Below are positions 50,360 to 58,741 of a DNA stretch of 64,000 bases, in pieces. The notes under the pieces are model-generated. The model was not told the origin of the DNA. It ran no database searches and worked only from the letters and a program-made list of their open reading frames with translations. Within the stretch, counting starts at the first letter, position 1. Every line of letters begins with the position of its first letter. The position numbers were made by a program, and so were the translations under genes. Source of the DNA: Subtercola endophyticus (GTDB taxonomy: Bacteria > Actinomycetota > Actinomycetes > Actinomycetales > Microbacteriaceae); contig NZ_CP087997.1 of assembly GCF_021044565.1 (NCBI RefSeq), forward strand, positions 2,480,001-2,544,000, given 5' to 3'.

Positions 50360-52471
50360 ATGAACGTGGGGAAGAACGTGGGGAAGACTGTGAATACAGA
50401 ATCGATTCGGCGCGGCCGCACGCGCATCGGTGCAACACTCGCCAGTGCACTGGTTGCGAGCGCTCTGATCGCGGGCTCGATCGTTGTCGGCGCAGGGCCG
50501 GCGAACGCGAGCAGCACCGCTGGCGCGACGGTACATGCTGTCGCGCAGGCGTCATCAGACACCGACTTGTCTACACGGGGCGACCACGCCGCCGGTCTGG
50601 GCGATTCTACCGCCCGGGCCCTTCCGGCCGATGTCTCTCTCGCCGATATCGCGGCATCCGGTTCTCACCTGGCTCCACCCAGCGCCCAGACACAGGCTGT
50701 GCAGGCCGACTCGGGCACAGCGATCATCGCGGGCCGGGTCTCCGACTCGTCGGCGGGCGGCGCGAGCGTACCCAACTTCATGGTCTACGCGGTCGACCGC
50801 TCCTTCAACCCGATCGCCGAAGGCGTGACCGATGCCAACGGCTTCTACCGGGTCAACGGACTCGCAGCCGGGGAGTACACGCTGTGGGCCCGGCCGCTCG
50901 ACCCGAGCACGAACTTCAAGAGCCAATGGTGGGGGCACCAGCAGTTTCCCGAAAACGCCACGTTCTTCTCTGTGAAAGCCGGCCAGCTTCTCAACCCCTA
51001 CGACTTCGGCGTGACCCAGGGAGGCTCTCGTGTGACCGGCAACGTGCGCACGCAATACGGAGCCCTGACCGCCGATGTCTTCGTTGGCGCGTACGACGCC
51101 TCAGACAACCTCATCGGCTACGACTTCACCTCCACCTACGGCTCGTACGAAATCATCGGACTTCCAGAGTCGACGGTGAAAGTGGCGTTCCTCGGCTCCG
51201 ACTCCAGCGGTCTCGGCTGGATCTGGTACAACAACTCTCAAACGTACGCAGGCGCTACACCGATCCACTTATCGTCCGGCTCTCAGGTCGGCCTAGGAGA
51301 TACCTTCCTGAAGCCGATCAGCGCCATCGCGGGCAACGTCACGAACGTGGCGAACCAGCCTGTTGCGGGAATCTCTATCTACGCCTATGACGCGGACGGA
51401 ATGGAGGCCCAAGCCACAACGGACGCCTCTGGCAACTACAGCATGAACCTCGCTCAGGGCAGCTATACGGTCGACTACTACGACCCGAATGGCGATTACG
51501 CGTACCAGTGGTGGCAGAACGCCGCGACGGAGGCGGAGGCGACCACGGTCACGGTGGGCTCATCGCCCGCGAGCCTCAACGTCGTCTTGCAGAAGAGCGC
51601 GATCGTGGGCGGCACGGTTGCGGTCGGCGCCGATCATCCGGCGAACATCGAAGCGACCCTTTCGCGTTCGGTGAACGGCAACTTCGTGACGTATTACACG
51701 CAAAACGTCGCATCCGATGGCACGTTCTCGTTCACGCGAGTGGCGCCGGGCACCTACGAGCTCTCGTTCGCCGACACCAGCGGGTTCCCAGTGACCTATC
51801 CGCTCACCTGGCAGGGCCCTGACGGCACGAACGCCGATTTCGTGGTCACAGCAGGTCAGACCGTCGCCGCAGACGTGCAGATGAAGGCCACCGGCTTCGC
51901 CGACATCAGCATCAACCACACGTTCGCCGAACCTATCTCGTGGATGTCCGTCTCCGGGCTCTCGAACGGCTACGTCGTCGACGGCGTGCGTTACTACAAG
52001 CCCACCGACGAGGTGCAGCGCCAAGCGATGGCGGCGTTCCTCTACCGATTCGCGCGCACCTCGTTCACGCCGCCGACGACCGCCTCGTTCGCCGACGTGC
52101 CGGTGGGCAGCCCGTTCTTCACCGAGATCGAATGGATGAAAGCCGAAGGCATCACAACAGGGAACATCGACCCCGTCTCCGGCGAGCTCGTGTACGACCC
52201 CACCGATCCCGTGTCACGTCAGGCGATGGCGGCATTCCTCTACCGGTTCGCGCACGCGACGGCTACCGCGCCGGCGACCCCGACCTTCACCGATGTCTCG
52301 GCGGCGAATCCGTTCTACGCGCAGATCGAGTGGATGGCCTCCACCCACCTCACCACGGGGTACCCCAACGGCGACGGCACGCTCTCGTTCCACCCGCAGG
52401 AATCCGTCTCCCGTCAGGCGATGGCGGCCTTCCTCTACCGCTACGCCCAGCAGCAAGACGCCGTGAAGTAG
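50360..52471 (+). CDS. secreted surface protein with prealbumin-like modules and three SLH-like repeats (twin 1)
   Basis: A 703-residue exported protein. I chose the ATG at 50360; a TTG at 50345 and GTGs downstream are alternatives. The signal core is SALVASALIAGSIVVGAG with cleavage after NAS/A. Residues about 110-510 hold four prealbumin/carboxypeptidase-regulatory-like beta modules, with recurring GxYxxxGLxxGxYTL and an aromatic turn (QSWW-like: KSQWWGHQQ, GWIWYNNSQ, YQWWQNA). The last 190 residues form three SLH-like repeats (FADI..HTFAEPISWM, FADVPVGSPFFTEIEWM, FTDVSAANPFYAQIEWM), each closing with RQAMAAFLYRFA/Y. It probably binds wall polymers non-covalently and displays carbohydrate-binding modules. 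The paralogue follows 6 bp later. Confidence 0.82.
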   Translation: MNVGKNVGKTVNTESIRRGRTRIGATLASALVASALIAGSIVVGAGPANASSTAGATVHAVAQASSDTDLSTRGDHAAGLGDSTARALPADVSLADIAASGSHLAPPSAQTQAVQADSGTAIIAGRVSDSSAGGASVPNFMVYAVDRSFNPIAEGVTDANGFYRVNGLAAGEYTLWARPLDPSTNFKSQWWGHQQFPENATFFSVKAGQLLNPYDFGVTQGGSRVTGNVRTQYGALTADVFVGAYDASDNLIGYDFTSTYGSYEIIGLPESTVKVAFLGSDSSGLGWIWYNNSQTYAGATPIHLSSGSQVGLGDTFLKPISAIAGNVTNVANQPVAGISIYAYDADGMEAQATTDASGNYSMNLAQGSYTVDYYDPNGDYAYQWWQNAATEAEATTVTVGSSPASLNVVLQKSAIVGGTVAVGADHPANIEATLSRSVNGNFVTYYTQNVASDGTFSFTRVAPGTYELSFADTSGFPVTYPLTWQGPDGTNADFVVTAGQTVAADVQMKATGFADISINHTFAEPISWMSVSGLSNGYVVDGVRYYKPTDEVQRQAMAAFLYRFARTSFTPPTTASFADVPVGSPFFTEIEWMKAEGITTGNIDPVSGELVYDPTDPVSRQAMAAFLYRFAHATATAPATPTFTDVSAANPFYAQIEWMASTHLTTGYPNGDGTLSFHPQESVSRQAMAAFLYRYAQQQDAVK

Positions 52472-52477
52472 GTTTCC

Positions 52478-54550
52478 GTGAGCTCCTCGACCCGTTCCTG
52501 GCGGAAACACCTCGGTCGCCTCAGCCTTGTCGCCGTGGTCGCGATGGCCCTGTCGTGCGGGGTCAGCGCGGCCGAGGCCGAAACCCAGCCAGCCGTCGCA
52601 AGTGTTGTGACCGACGCCGCCGCACTCACTCTGCCCGTCGGGCGCGGCAGCGATGGAGCGCCGCTCTCTTCGGCTCGGCACGGCGCCGATTCGGTCATTC
52701 CGCCGCTCTCGGGCGGCCCAGCCGCGCCGGCCCCTGGCGCAATGAGCACTCAGAACGAACCGATTTCGTCGTTCTCGGGATACGTCGTCGATTCAGGGCC
52801 AGGCAACCCGGGTCTGGCCAACGTTCGGGTGGTCGTTTACGACTCGAACTTCGCGTACATCAACTCGACCATCACCGACAACTTCGGTCACTACTACATC
52901 GGCGGCCTCGACACCGGGCCGTACACCCTCTGGGCTTCGTCGCTGGATGCGAAGGCCGGCTATGGCAACGTGTGGCTGAACGGGCAGTCCTCCGCGGCGA
53001 GCGCGCAGTTCGATTACCTGCAGTACAACGAGCAGGTGGGGTGGAACATCACCCTGACCAAGCACACAGGTACTTACATCTCTGGCAGTCTCACCTCGGC
53101 GCTCTCGCACGCCGCACAAGCAGACGTCTATGTTGCAGCGTTCGACGCCGACGGCCACCCAGCCGGCTACACCTTCAGCGATCAGAACGGCAACTGGCAG
53201 ATACTCGGCCTGAGGGCTGGGCCGAAGACGATTTTGTTCTCGCCGTCAGCGGCGAGCGGGCTCGGCTCGACCTGGTGGAAGGGGTCGCAAACCGCCGCCC
53301 ACGCGACCGTGGTCACGGTTCCGGCATCGCTCGCCGGCACTGCGCTTCCCGGTTCAGTGAGTCTGCTTCCTGTCGCTCATGTCTCGGGCACGGTACGAGA
53401 TGACTCCGGGAATCCACTCGCCGGCATCAGTTCGTACGCCTGGGATGATGACGGGGCCGTGGTCGAGGCGGTCACCGACAGCAACGGGCGGTACGATTTC
53501 GCGCTCAGCCAAGGCTCGTACCGTTTCGACTACTACGACACGACGGGCTCCAACTACGGCTACCAGTGGTGGAACAATGCCGTCTTCAGCGCCGACGCGA
53601 CAGTGGTCGCCGTCACCTCCCCGTCTACGCCGACGGTTCAGAACATCACCCTGACTCGCGGGGGTCGGGTGATCGGCCGGCTGGCGATTGGCGACGCGGC
53701 GGCAAACCTCCAGCACCCAGACATGAAGGTCACCATCGCGCGTCAGACACCGAACGGCTTCGTCGACTACGCCGAACCGAATGTCGGAGTGAACGGGGTC
53801 TTCTCGCTTCTGAATATTCCGCCGGGCACGTACCGGCTGACCGCCTCAGACGGGAGCAATTTTCCGGGCGTTTGGCCGATGGTGTGGGATGACGGAGACG
53901 GTACGGGCACAATCCAGGTGTCAGCCGGGTCTACTGCCCAGGTGTATTTTCAGCTGAGCGAGACCGGATTCGCTGACATCAGCATCGACCACACGTTCGC
54001 GAAACCCATCGCATGGATGAAGTCGTCGGGTATCTCCACCGGATACTACAGCGATGGTGTGGCGACGTACCGGCCCACCGAAGACGTTCAGCGGCAGGCG
54101 ATGGCGGCCTTTCTCTACCGGTTCGCCCGAGGCGACACCAGCGGCTGGATTCCGCCATCGACGGCCTCGTTCGCCGACGTTCCTGCCGGGTCGACGTTCT
54201 GGCGCGAGACCGAGTGGATGAAGGCGATGGGCATCACCACGGGCTCGGTCGACCCCTCAACGGGCAAGCTCATTTTCGATCCGACTGCTCCCGTCACACG
54301 CCAGGCCATGGCCGCCTTCCTCGCTCGTTACGCGCACGCCTCGACAACGACGCCCGCCACCCCGAGTTTCACCGACGTCGATGCGAGCAACCCGTTCTAT
54401 GCGCAGATCGAATGGATGCACGCCACCGGCCTCACCACGGGGTATGACAATGGCGACGGCACCTTCTCGTTCCATCCCGACGAAGCCGTGAGCCGGCAGG
54501 CCATGGCGGCCTTCCTCTATCGCTACGCCCAGCAGCACGGTGCCGCCTAG
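52478..54550 (+). CDS. secreted surface protein with prealbumin-like modules and three SLH-like repeats (twin 2)
   Basis: A 690-residue paralogue of the preceding protein, same layout: signal peptide (RLSLVAVVAMALSCGVSAAEA), a linker of about 60 residues, beta modules with the same aromatic turns (STWWKGSQTAAHATVV, YGYQWWNNA), and three C-terminal SLH-like repeats ending RQAMAAFLYRYAQQHGAA. The GTG starts 6 bp after the first gene's stop, so the pair is one transcription unit. The modules are clearly related to, but diverged from, twin 1, which fits an old tandem duplication. The target wall polymer is unknown. No enzyme domain is present. Confidence 0.82.
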   Translation: MSSSTRSWRKHLGRLSLVAVVAMALSCGVSAAEAETQPAVASVVTDAAALTLPVGRGSDGAPLSSARHGADSVIPPLSGGPAAPAPGAMSTQNEPISSFSGYVVDSGPGNPGLANVRVVVYDSNFAYINSTITDNFGHYYIGGLDTGPYTLWASSLDAKAGYGNVWLNGQSSAASAQFDYLQYNEQVGWNITLTKHTGTYISGSLTSALSHAAQADVYVAAFDADGHPAGYTFSDQNGNWQILGLRAGPKTILFSPSAASGLGSTWWKGSQTAAHATVVTVPASLAGTALPGSVSLLPVAHVSGTVRDDSGNPLAGISSYAWDDDGAVVEAVTDSNGRYDFALSQGSYRFDYYDTTGSNYGYQWWNNAVFSADATVVAVTSPSTPTVQNITLTRGGRVIGRLAIGDAAANLQHPDMKVTIARQTPNGFVDYAEPNVGVNGVFSLLNIPPGTYRLTASDGSNFPGVWPMVWDDGDGTGTIQVSAGSTAQVYFQLSETGFADISIDHTFAKPIAWMKSSGISTGYYSDGVATYRPTEDVQRQAMAAFLYRFARGDTSGWIPPSTASFADVPAGSTFWRETEWMKAMGITTGSVDPSTGKLIFDPTAPVTRQAMAAFLARYAHASTTTPATPSFTDVDASNPFYAQIEWMHATGLTTGYDNGDGTFSFHPDEAVSRQAMAAFLYRYAQQHGAA

Positions 54551-54601
54551 CCATACTGGCCTTCAGGACTTTCGGCGTAAGTGAGCCGGGAGTGGTTGCC
54601 G

Positions 54602-55894
54602 TCAGGCGGCGGCGCCGGGGGCCGCGAGAAAGAGCTCGCCGGAGCCCGAGACGGTGAGAGGGCCCTCGTCGGGAGTGATGTAGAACGAGTCGCCGCGCGA
54701 GACGACGGCCTCGCCGGTCGCTGAGGCCACCGTCAGCGAGCCCGCCGTGCAGATGACGATGGCCGGGCCCAGTGGGGAGTATGAGGCCGTCGTCACCGCG
54801 TCAGCAGGGTCACCGCTCATTTCGCCGAGGGCAAGACGCACGAGCACGAAGTCGATCACGTCGGGCTGAAACACCTCGACCCCGGGGGCCGGATGCTCGG
54901 GCTCGAGGTAAGGCACGGGCAACGACGCGAACTGCAGCACATGCAGCAGCTCGGGCACATCGATGTATTTCGGCGTCAGCCCGCCACGCAGCACGTTGTC
55001 GGAGGCCGCCATCAACTCAACACCCAGCCCCTTCAGGTAGGCGTGGATGTTGCCCGCCGGCAAGAACAGCGCCTCGCCGCGCTTCAGCGTGACGCGGTTC
55101 AGCAGCAACGAGAGCACGACGCCGGGGTCACCGGGATACTCCGCGGCCAACGCACGAACCGTGGCCAGCGCGTCGGCGAACGGCCCGGCGGTCGCGGGGG
55201 TCGACCCCGCTGCATCCGGTGCGCTTGCAGCAAGCTGCGGGTCGTCGTTGACCAGCGCCGTCACCTGCGCCACCAGGGCCGACACCTGCTCCGAGCCCGA
55301 GAGCAACCATTCCACGCTGGTGCGCAGCGCCTCGGCGGTGTGCCCGCGCAGCTGCGAGGCCAAGGCAGCCAGCAGTTCGGGTTCGGAGACAGCCGCACGG
55401 GCATCCGCCGCCGCCAGCTCGGCTATCACGGCGCGAATCTCGTCGACCGACCGAAAGCCGCACAGGGCGTCGAACGTGTCGCTCAGCGCGTAGATGACTT
55501 CGGGCTTGTGCAGCGCGTCTTTGTAGTTGCGGTTCGGCGCATCGGCTGCGAGCCCCGCGGCGTTCTCACGGTCGAACCCGGCCCGGGCCATCGCCAGCGT
55601 CGGATGCGCCTGCAGCGACAGCGGCTTGTCGGCCGCCAAGATCTTCAGCAGGTAGGGCAGCTGCCCCGCGTGGGCACCGGATGCCCGTTCGGGCTCACTC
55701 GCCAGCCACTCGGTGAGCGTGCGAGAGCCGCCCACCTGCTCGGGGTGCTCGATCACACTCGGCGACCCCGGGTGCGCCCCCAACCAGAGCTCGGCCTCGG
55801 GCTTGCCCGTGGGCTCGAGCCCGAGCAGATCGGTGATCGCTCGCTCAGAGCCCCACGCGTAGTCACGAGGCGTGTTGGTGATCTGCACAAACAT
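54602..55894 (-). CDS. manA: mannose-6-phosphate isomerase, type I
   Basis: A 430-residue zinc enzyme interconverting fructose-6-phosphate and mannose-6-phosphate, the entry to GDP-mannose for glycolipids and wall glycans. Metal ligands lie in LSLQAHPTLAMARAG (Gln, His), KDALHKPEVIYALSD (Glu) and LFLPAGNIHAYLKGLG (His). ASDNVLRGGLTPKYID is the family signature. The cupin C-terminus ends ELFLAAPGAAA. GGAAGG precedes the ATG, with TATAAC as a likely -10. It is convergent with the SLH-like pair; a 5'-deleted copy lies at 49666-50213. Confidence 0.94.
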   Translation of the reverse strand: MFVQITNTPRDYAWGSERAITDLLGLEPTGKPEAELWLGAHPGSPSVIEHPEQVGGSRTLTEWLASEPERASGAHAGQLPYLLKILAADKPLSLQAHPTLAMARAGFDRENAAGLAADAPNRNYKDALHKPEVIYALSDTFDALCGFRSVDEIRAVIAELAAADARAAVSEPELLAALASQLRGHTAEALRTSVEWLLSGSEQVSALVAQVTALVNDDPQLAASAPDAAGSTPATAGPFADALATVRALAAEYPGDPGVVLSLLLNRVTLKRGEALFLPAGNIHAYLKGLGVELMAASDNVLRGGLTPKYIDVPELLHVLQFASLPVPYLEPEHPAPGVEVFQPDVIDFVLVRLALGEMSGDPADAVTTASYSPLGPAIVICTAGSLTVASATGEAVVSRGDSFYITPDEGPLTVSGSGELFLAAPGAAA

Positions 55895-56027
55895 GCTGAA
55901 CCTTCCGAAAGAGAGCGTTATACAAAACTACCAATGGGGTTTGCCCGATGCCGACCGAGGTCTAGCCTGAGGCTGATTTACGCGGCTCTCTGTCTGCCGC
56001 CAACGATTTGCGAATGGATGTCTCACC

Positions 56028-57236
56028 ATGACTCTCGTGCACGAACAGGCCACCACCTTCGAGCCTCTCATCAGCGATTTCTACGGGTACCACAACCTGC
56101 TCACCGAGCGTGAGAAGCAGTCGCTCGCCGCGCTTCGCGCCTACCTCGAGAGCGAAGTGAAGCCTCTCGTCAACGGGCTGTGGGAGCGGGCGGAGTTTCC
56201 GCACCAGGTGATCAAGCCGCTCGCCGATCTCGACGTCTACCGGTTCGGCTGGGAGTCGACCAAGCCGTTCGAGAACTCGGCTGTGTTCCGCGGTTTTGTG
56301 GCTCTCGAACTCGCGCGCGTCGATGCCTCGGTCGCCACGCACGTCGGCGTGCACAACGGCCTGGCCATGGGATCGATCAACGTCGCGGGTTCGCCCGAGC
56401 AGAAGGCCGAGTGGCTGCCGAAGATGGCGACCGGCGAGATCGTCGGGGCGTTCGGGCTCACCGAGCCCGACTCCGGCTCCGACTCGGCGCAGGGCCTGCG
56501 CACGGTGGCGACCCGCGACGCCGAGACCGGCGACTGGATTCTGAACGGCTCGAAGCGCTGGATCGGCAACGCCACCTTCAGCGACATCACCATCATCTGG
56601 GCCAAGAGCGCCGAAGACGGTCAGGTCAAGGGCTTCATCGTGAAGACCGACACACCCGGATACACCGCCACGAAGATCGAAGGCAAGCAGGCTCTGCGCA
56701 TCGTGCAGAACGCCGACATCACGCTCGAGAACGTTCGCGTTCCCGAAGAGCTGCGCCTGCAGAACGCAAACAGCTTCAAAGACACCGCCAAGGTGCTGCG
56801 GCTGACTCGCGCCGAGGTGGCCTGGGCTTCGGTCGGCAATTCGATCGGAGCCTACGAGGCCGCCGTGCGTTACACCAAGCAGCGCGTTCAGTTCGGCAAG
56901 CCGATCGCCTCGCATCAGCTCGTGCAAGACCTGCTGGTGAAGAGCCTGGGCAACATCACGGCCAGCCTCGCCATGGTGGTGCGGGTTTCGCAGATGCTCG
57001 ACGAGGGCACCCAGCGTGACGAGCACTCGGCTCTGGCCAAGGCCTACACGACAGCCCGCATGCGCGAGACCGTCGGCTGGTGCCGTGAGGCGCTCGGCGG
57101 CAACGGCATCGTGCTCGAATACGACGTGGCACGGCACTTCGCCGACGCCGAGGCGCTGTACTCCTATGAGGGCACACGCGAGATGAACACGCTGATCGTC
57201 GGCCGCAGCATCACGGGGTTCGCTGCTTTCGTGTAG
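56028..57236 (+). CDS. acyl-CoA dehydrogenase, glutaryl-CoA dehydrogenase-like
   Basis: A 402-residue flavoenzyme. Motifs: GAFGLTEPDSGSDSAQGLRT (acyl-CoA/FAD contact), WILNGSKRWIGNATFSDITI, YEAAVRYTKQRVQFGKPIAS followed by HQLVQDLLVK, and CREALGGNGIVLEYDVARHF leading to YSYEGTREMNTLIVGRSITG. The catalytic Glu lies in YEGT (about residue 381), where glutaryl-CoA dehydrogenases have it. That subgroup oxidatively decarboxylates glutaryl-CoA from lysine or tryptophan breakdown; other substrates are possible. It is monocistronic. The promoter is unclear; the spacer from manA holds TAGCCT about 60 nt upstream. Confidence 0.85.
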   Translation: MTLVHEQATTFEPLISDFYGYHNLLTEREKQSLAALRAYLESEVKPLVNGLWERAEFPHQVIKPLADLDVYRFGWESTKPFENSAVFRGFVALELARVDASVATHVGVHNGLAMGSINVAGSPEQKAEWLPKMATGEIVGAFGLTEPDSGSDSAQGLRTVATRDAETGDWILNGSKRWIGNATFSDITIIWAKSAEDGQVKGFIVKTDTPGYTATKIEGKQALRIVQNADITLENVRVPEELRLQNANSFKDTAKVLRLTRAEVAWASVGNSIGAYEAAVRYTKQRVQFGKPIASHQLVQDLLVKSLGNITASLAMVVRVSQMLDEGTQRDEHSALAKAYTTARMRETVGWCREALGGNGIVLEYDVARHFADAEALYSYEGTREMNTLIVGRSITGFAAFV

Positions 57237-57312
57237 TTCCGATAACGATTGCCGCGACCGGGATCCCCTCCCGGCTGATTCACTGCAGGGGTCTGGGTAG
57301 CCTGGTCGTCTG

Positions 57313-58716
57313 ATGTCCAGAACCGATCGAGACCCGTTTGCGCCCGCGTCGCCGCTCCCCGCGGCCGCGGGCGCAAACGCACGCGCACGCGCACACGCAA
57401 GCGACCCGGGCACGCGGCGACGCCGAACGCTGGCCGTTCTCGTGCTCATCGCAGCGCTGGGCGGTGACGCCTGGCAGAGCCTGCTCGGCTGGCCGGCGTT
57501 CGTCGTGTTGGTCGCAGCTCTCGCCGCTGCGTGTCTTGTTTCGCTCGTGCGCGGAAGGTCGACGCGCACCCTGCCGCTGGCACGATATTCGAAGCCTCTG
57601 GCCGCGTTTCTGGTGCTCTGCACCGTCTCGCTCCTCTGGTCGCACTACCCCGGCGCCACGCTGCTCGGGGTGCTCTCGCAGTGGCTGACCGCCATCGCCG
57701 GCTTCTTCATCGCCGTCTCACTCTCGTGGCTCGAGATTCTGCGAGTGCTCGGCACGGCGCTTCGCTGGCTGCTCGGCCTGTCGTTGCTCTTCGAGTTCGT
57801 GGTGGCTGTCTTCGTGCGGCATCCGGTGGGCGCGCTGTGGCTGCTCGCCCCGGGCCAGAAGCCGCCGCCGGATTACCAATGGAGCGAGGGCAATCTTTTC
57901 AACGGCGGGGCCCTTCAGGGCATCGTGGGCAACCGCAACCTGCTGGCGTTTCTCGTGCTGCTGGCCCTCATCGTGTTCGTCATCGAGCTGGTGGAGAGAA
58001 CGCGCCGACCGCTGCCGAGCATCCTGTGGATCGGCGTGGCGCTGCTCGAACACGCCCTCACCCGCTCGGCGACTGTACTGCTGGCGACGATCGGCGTCGG
58101 CTTCGTGCTTGCGGTGGCGCTGGTCATCCGCCGGGTTCCCGTGAACAAGCGGCTCGTCGTCTATCCGTTCGGCATCGTGGGGCTGCTCGGTATCACGATC
58201 TTCACGCTGAACCTCTCCGATCAGCTCTTTCCGCTGCTGCACCGCGGCGACAACCTCACCGGGCGCATCGAGATCTGGAACACCGTGCTGAACCTCGCCT
58301 GGCAGCATCCGGTGCTGGGCTGGGGGTGGGTGAGCTACTGGGCGCCCTGGGCAGAGCCGTTCAAGAACCTGATCGTCATCGACGGCACCGTGTACCTGCA
58401 GGCGCACAACGCCTGGATCGACGTGTTTCTGCAGCTGGGGCTCGTGGGGCTGTTCGTGTTCTCGTGCCTCATCGCTGCCACGATCATCCGGTCGTGGTGG
58501 ATGGCCGTGGATCGCCCCGGGCCGGTCGTCGGTGTCGAGACGCCCTACCAGGCGGTCGCCCTGCTGCCGCTGCTACTGCTGGCGGCATTGATCATTCAGA
58601 GCCTCACCGAGAGCCGGCTGATCGTCGAGGGCAACTTTCTGCTGCTGGTGCTGCTGGCGTCGAAGGTGAAACTCGACCCGCTGCCGCTCGGGCCACCGCC
58701 GCGCGCCGTCAGGTGA
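57313..58716 (+). CDS. O-antigen ligase/polymerase-like membrane protein
   Basis: A 467-residue protein with about 11-12 membrane helices. The N-terminus is Pro/Ala/Arg-rich and cytoplasmic (30 residues). The Wzy_C/O-antigen-ligase hallmark region is visible: the large outside loop with GIVGNRNLLAFLVLLALIVF before it, then RGDNLTGRIEIWNTVLNLAW, PVLGWGWVSYWAPWA and VYLQAHNAWIDVFLQLGLVG. The Arg in TGRIEIW and the His in AHNAW are the typical functional residues of this superfamily. It would join or polymerise lipid-linked surface polysaccharide, together with the glycosyltransferases downstream. TAGCCT lies 9 nt before the ATG. Confidence 0.85.
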   Translation: MSRTDRDPFAPASPLPAAAGANARARAHASDPGTRRRRTLAVLVLIAALGGDAWQSLLGWPAFVVLVAALAAACLVSLVRGRSTRTLPLARYSKPLAAFLVLCTVSLLWSHYPGATLLGVLSQWLTAIAGFFIAVSLSWLEILRVLGTALRWLLGLSLLFEFVVAVFVRHPVGALWLLAPGQKPPPDYQWSEGNLFNGGALQGIVGNRNLLAFLVLLALIVFVIELVERTRRPLPSILWIGVALLEHALTRSATVLLATIGVGFVLAVALVIRRVPVNKRLVVYPFGIVGLLGITIFTLNLSDQLFPLLHRGDNLTGRIEIWNTVLNLAWQHPVLGWGWVSYWAPWAEPFKNLIVIDGTVYLQAHNAWIDVFLQLGLVGLFVFSCLIAATIIRSWWMAVDRPGPVVGVETPYQAVALLPLLLLAALIIQSLTESRLIVEGNFLLLVLLASKVKLDPLPLGPPPRAVR

Positions 58717-58741
58717 CGCGAACGCTCGGTTACACGAACGC

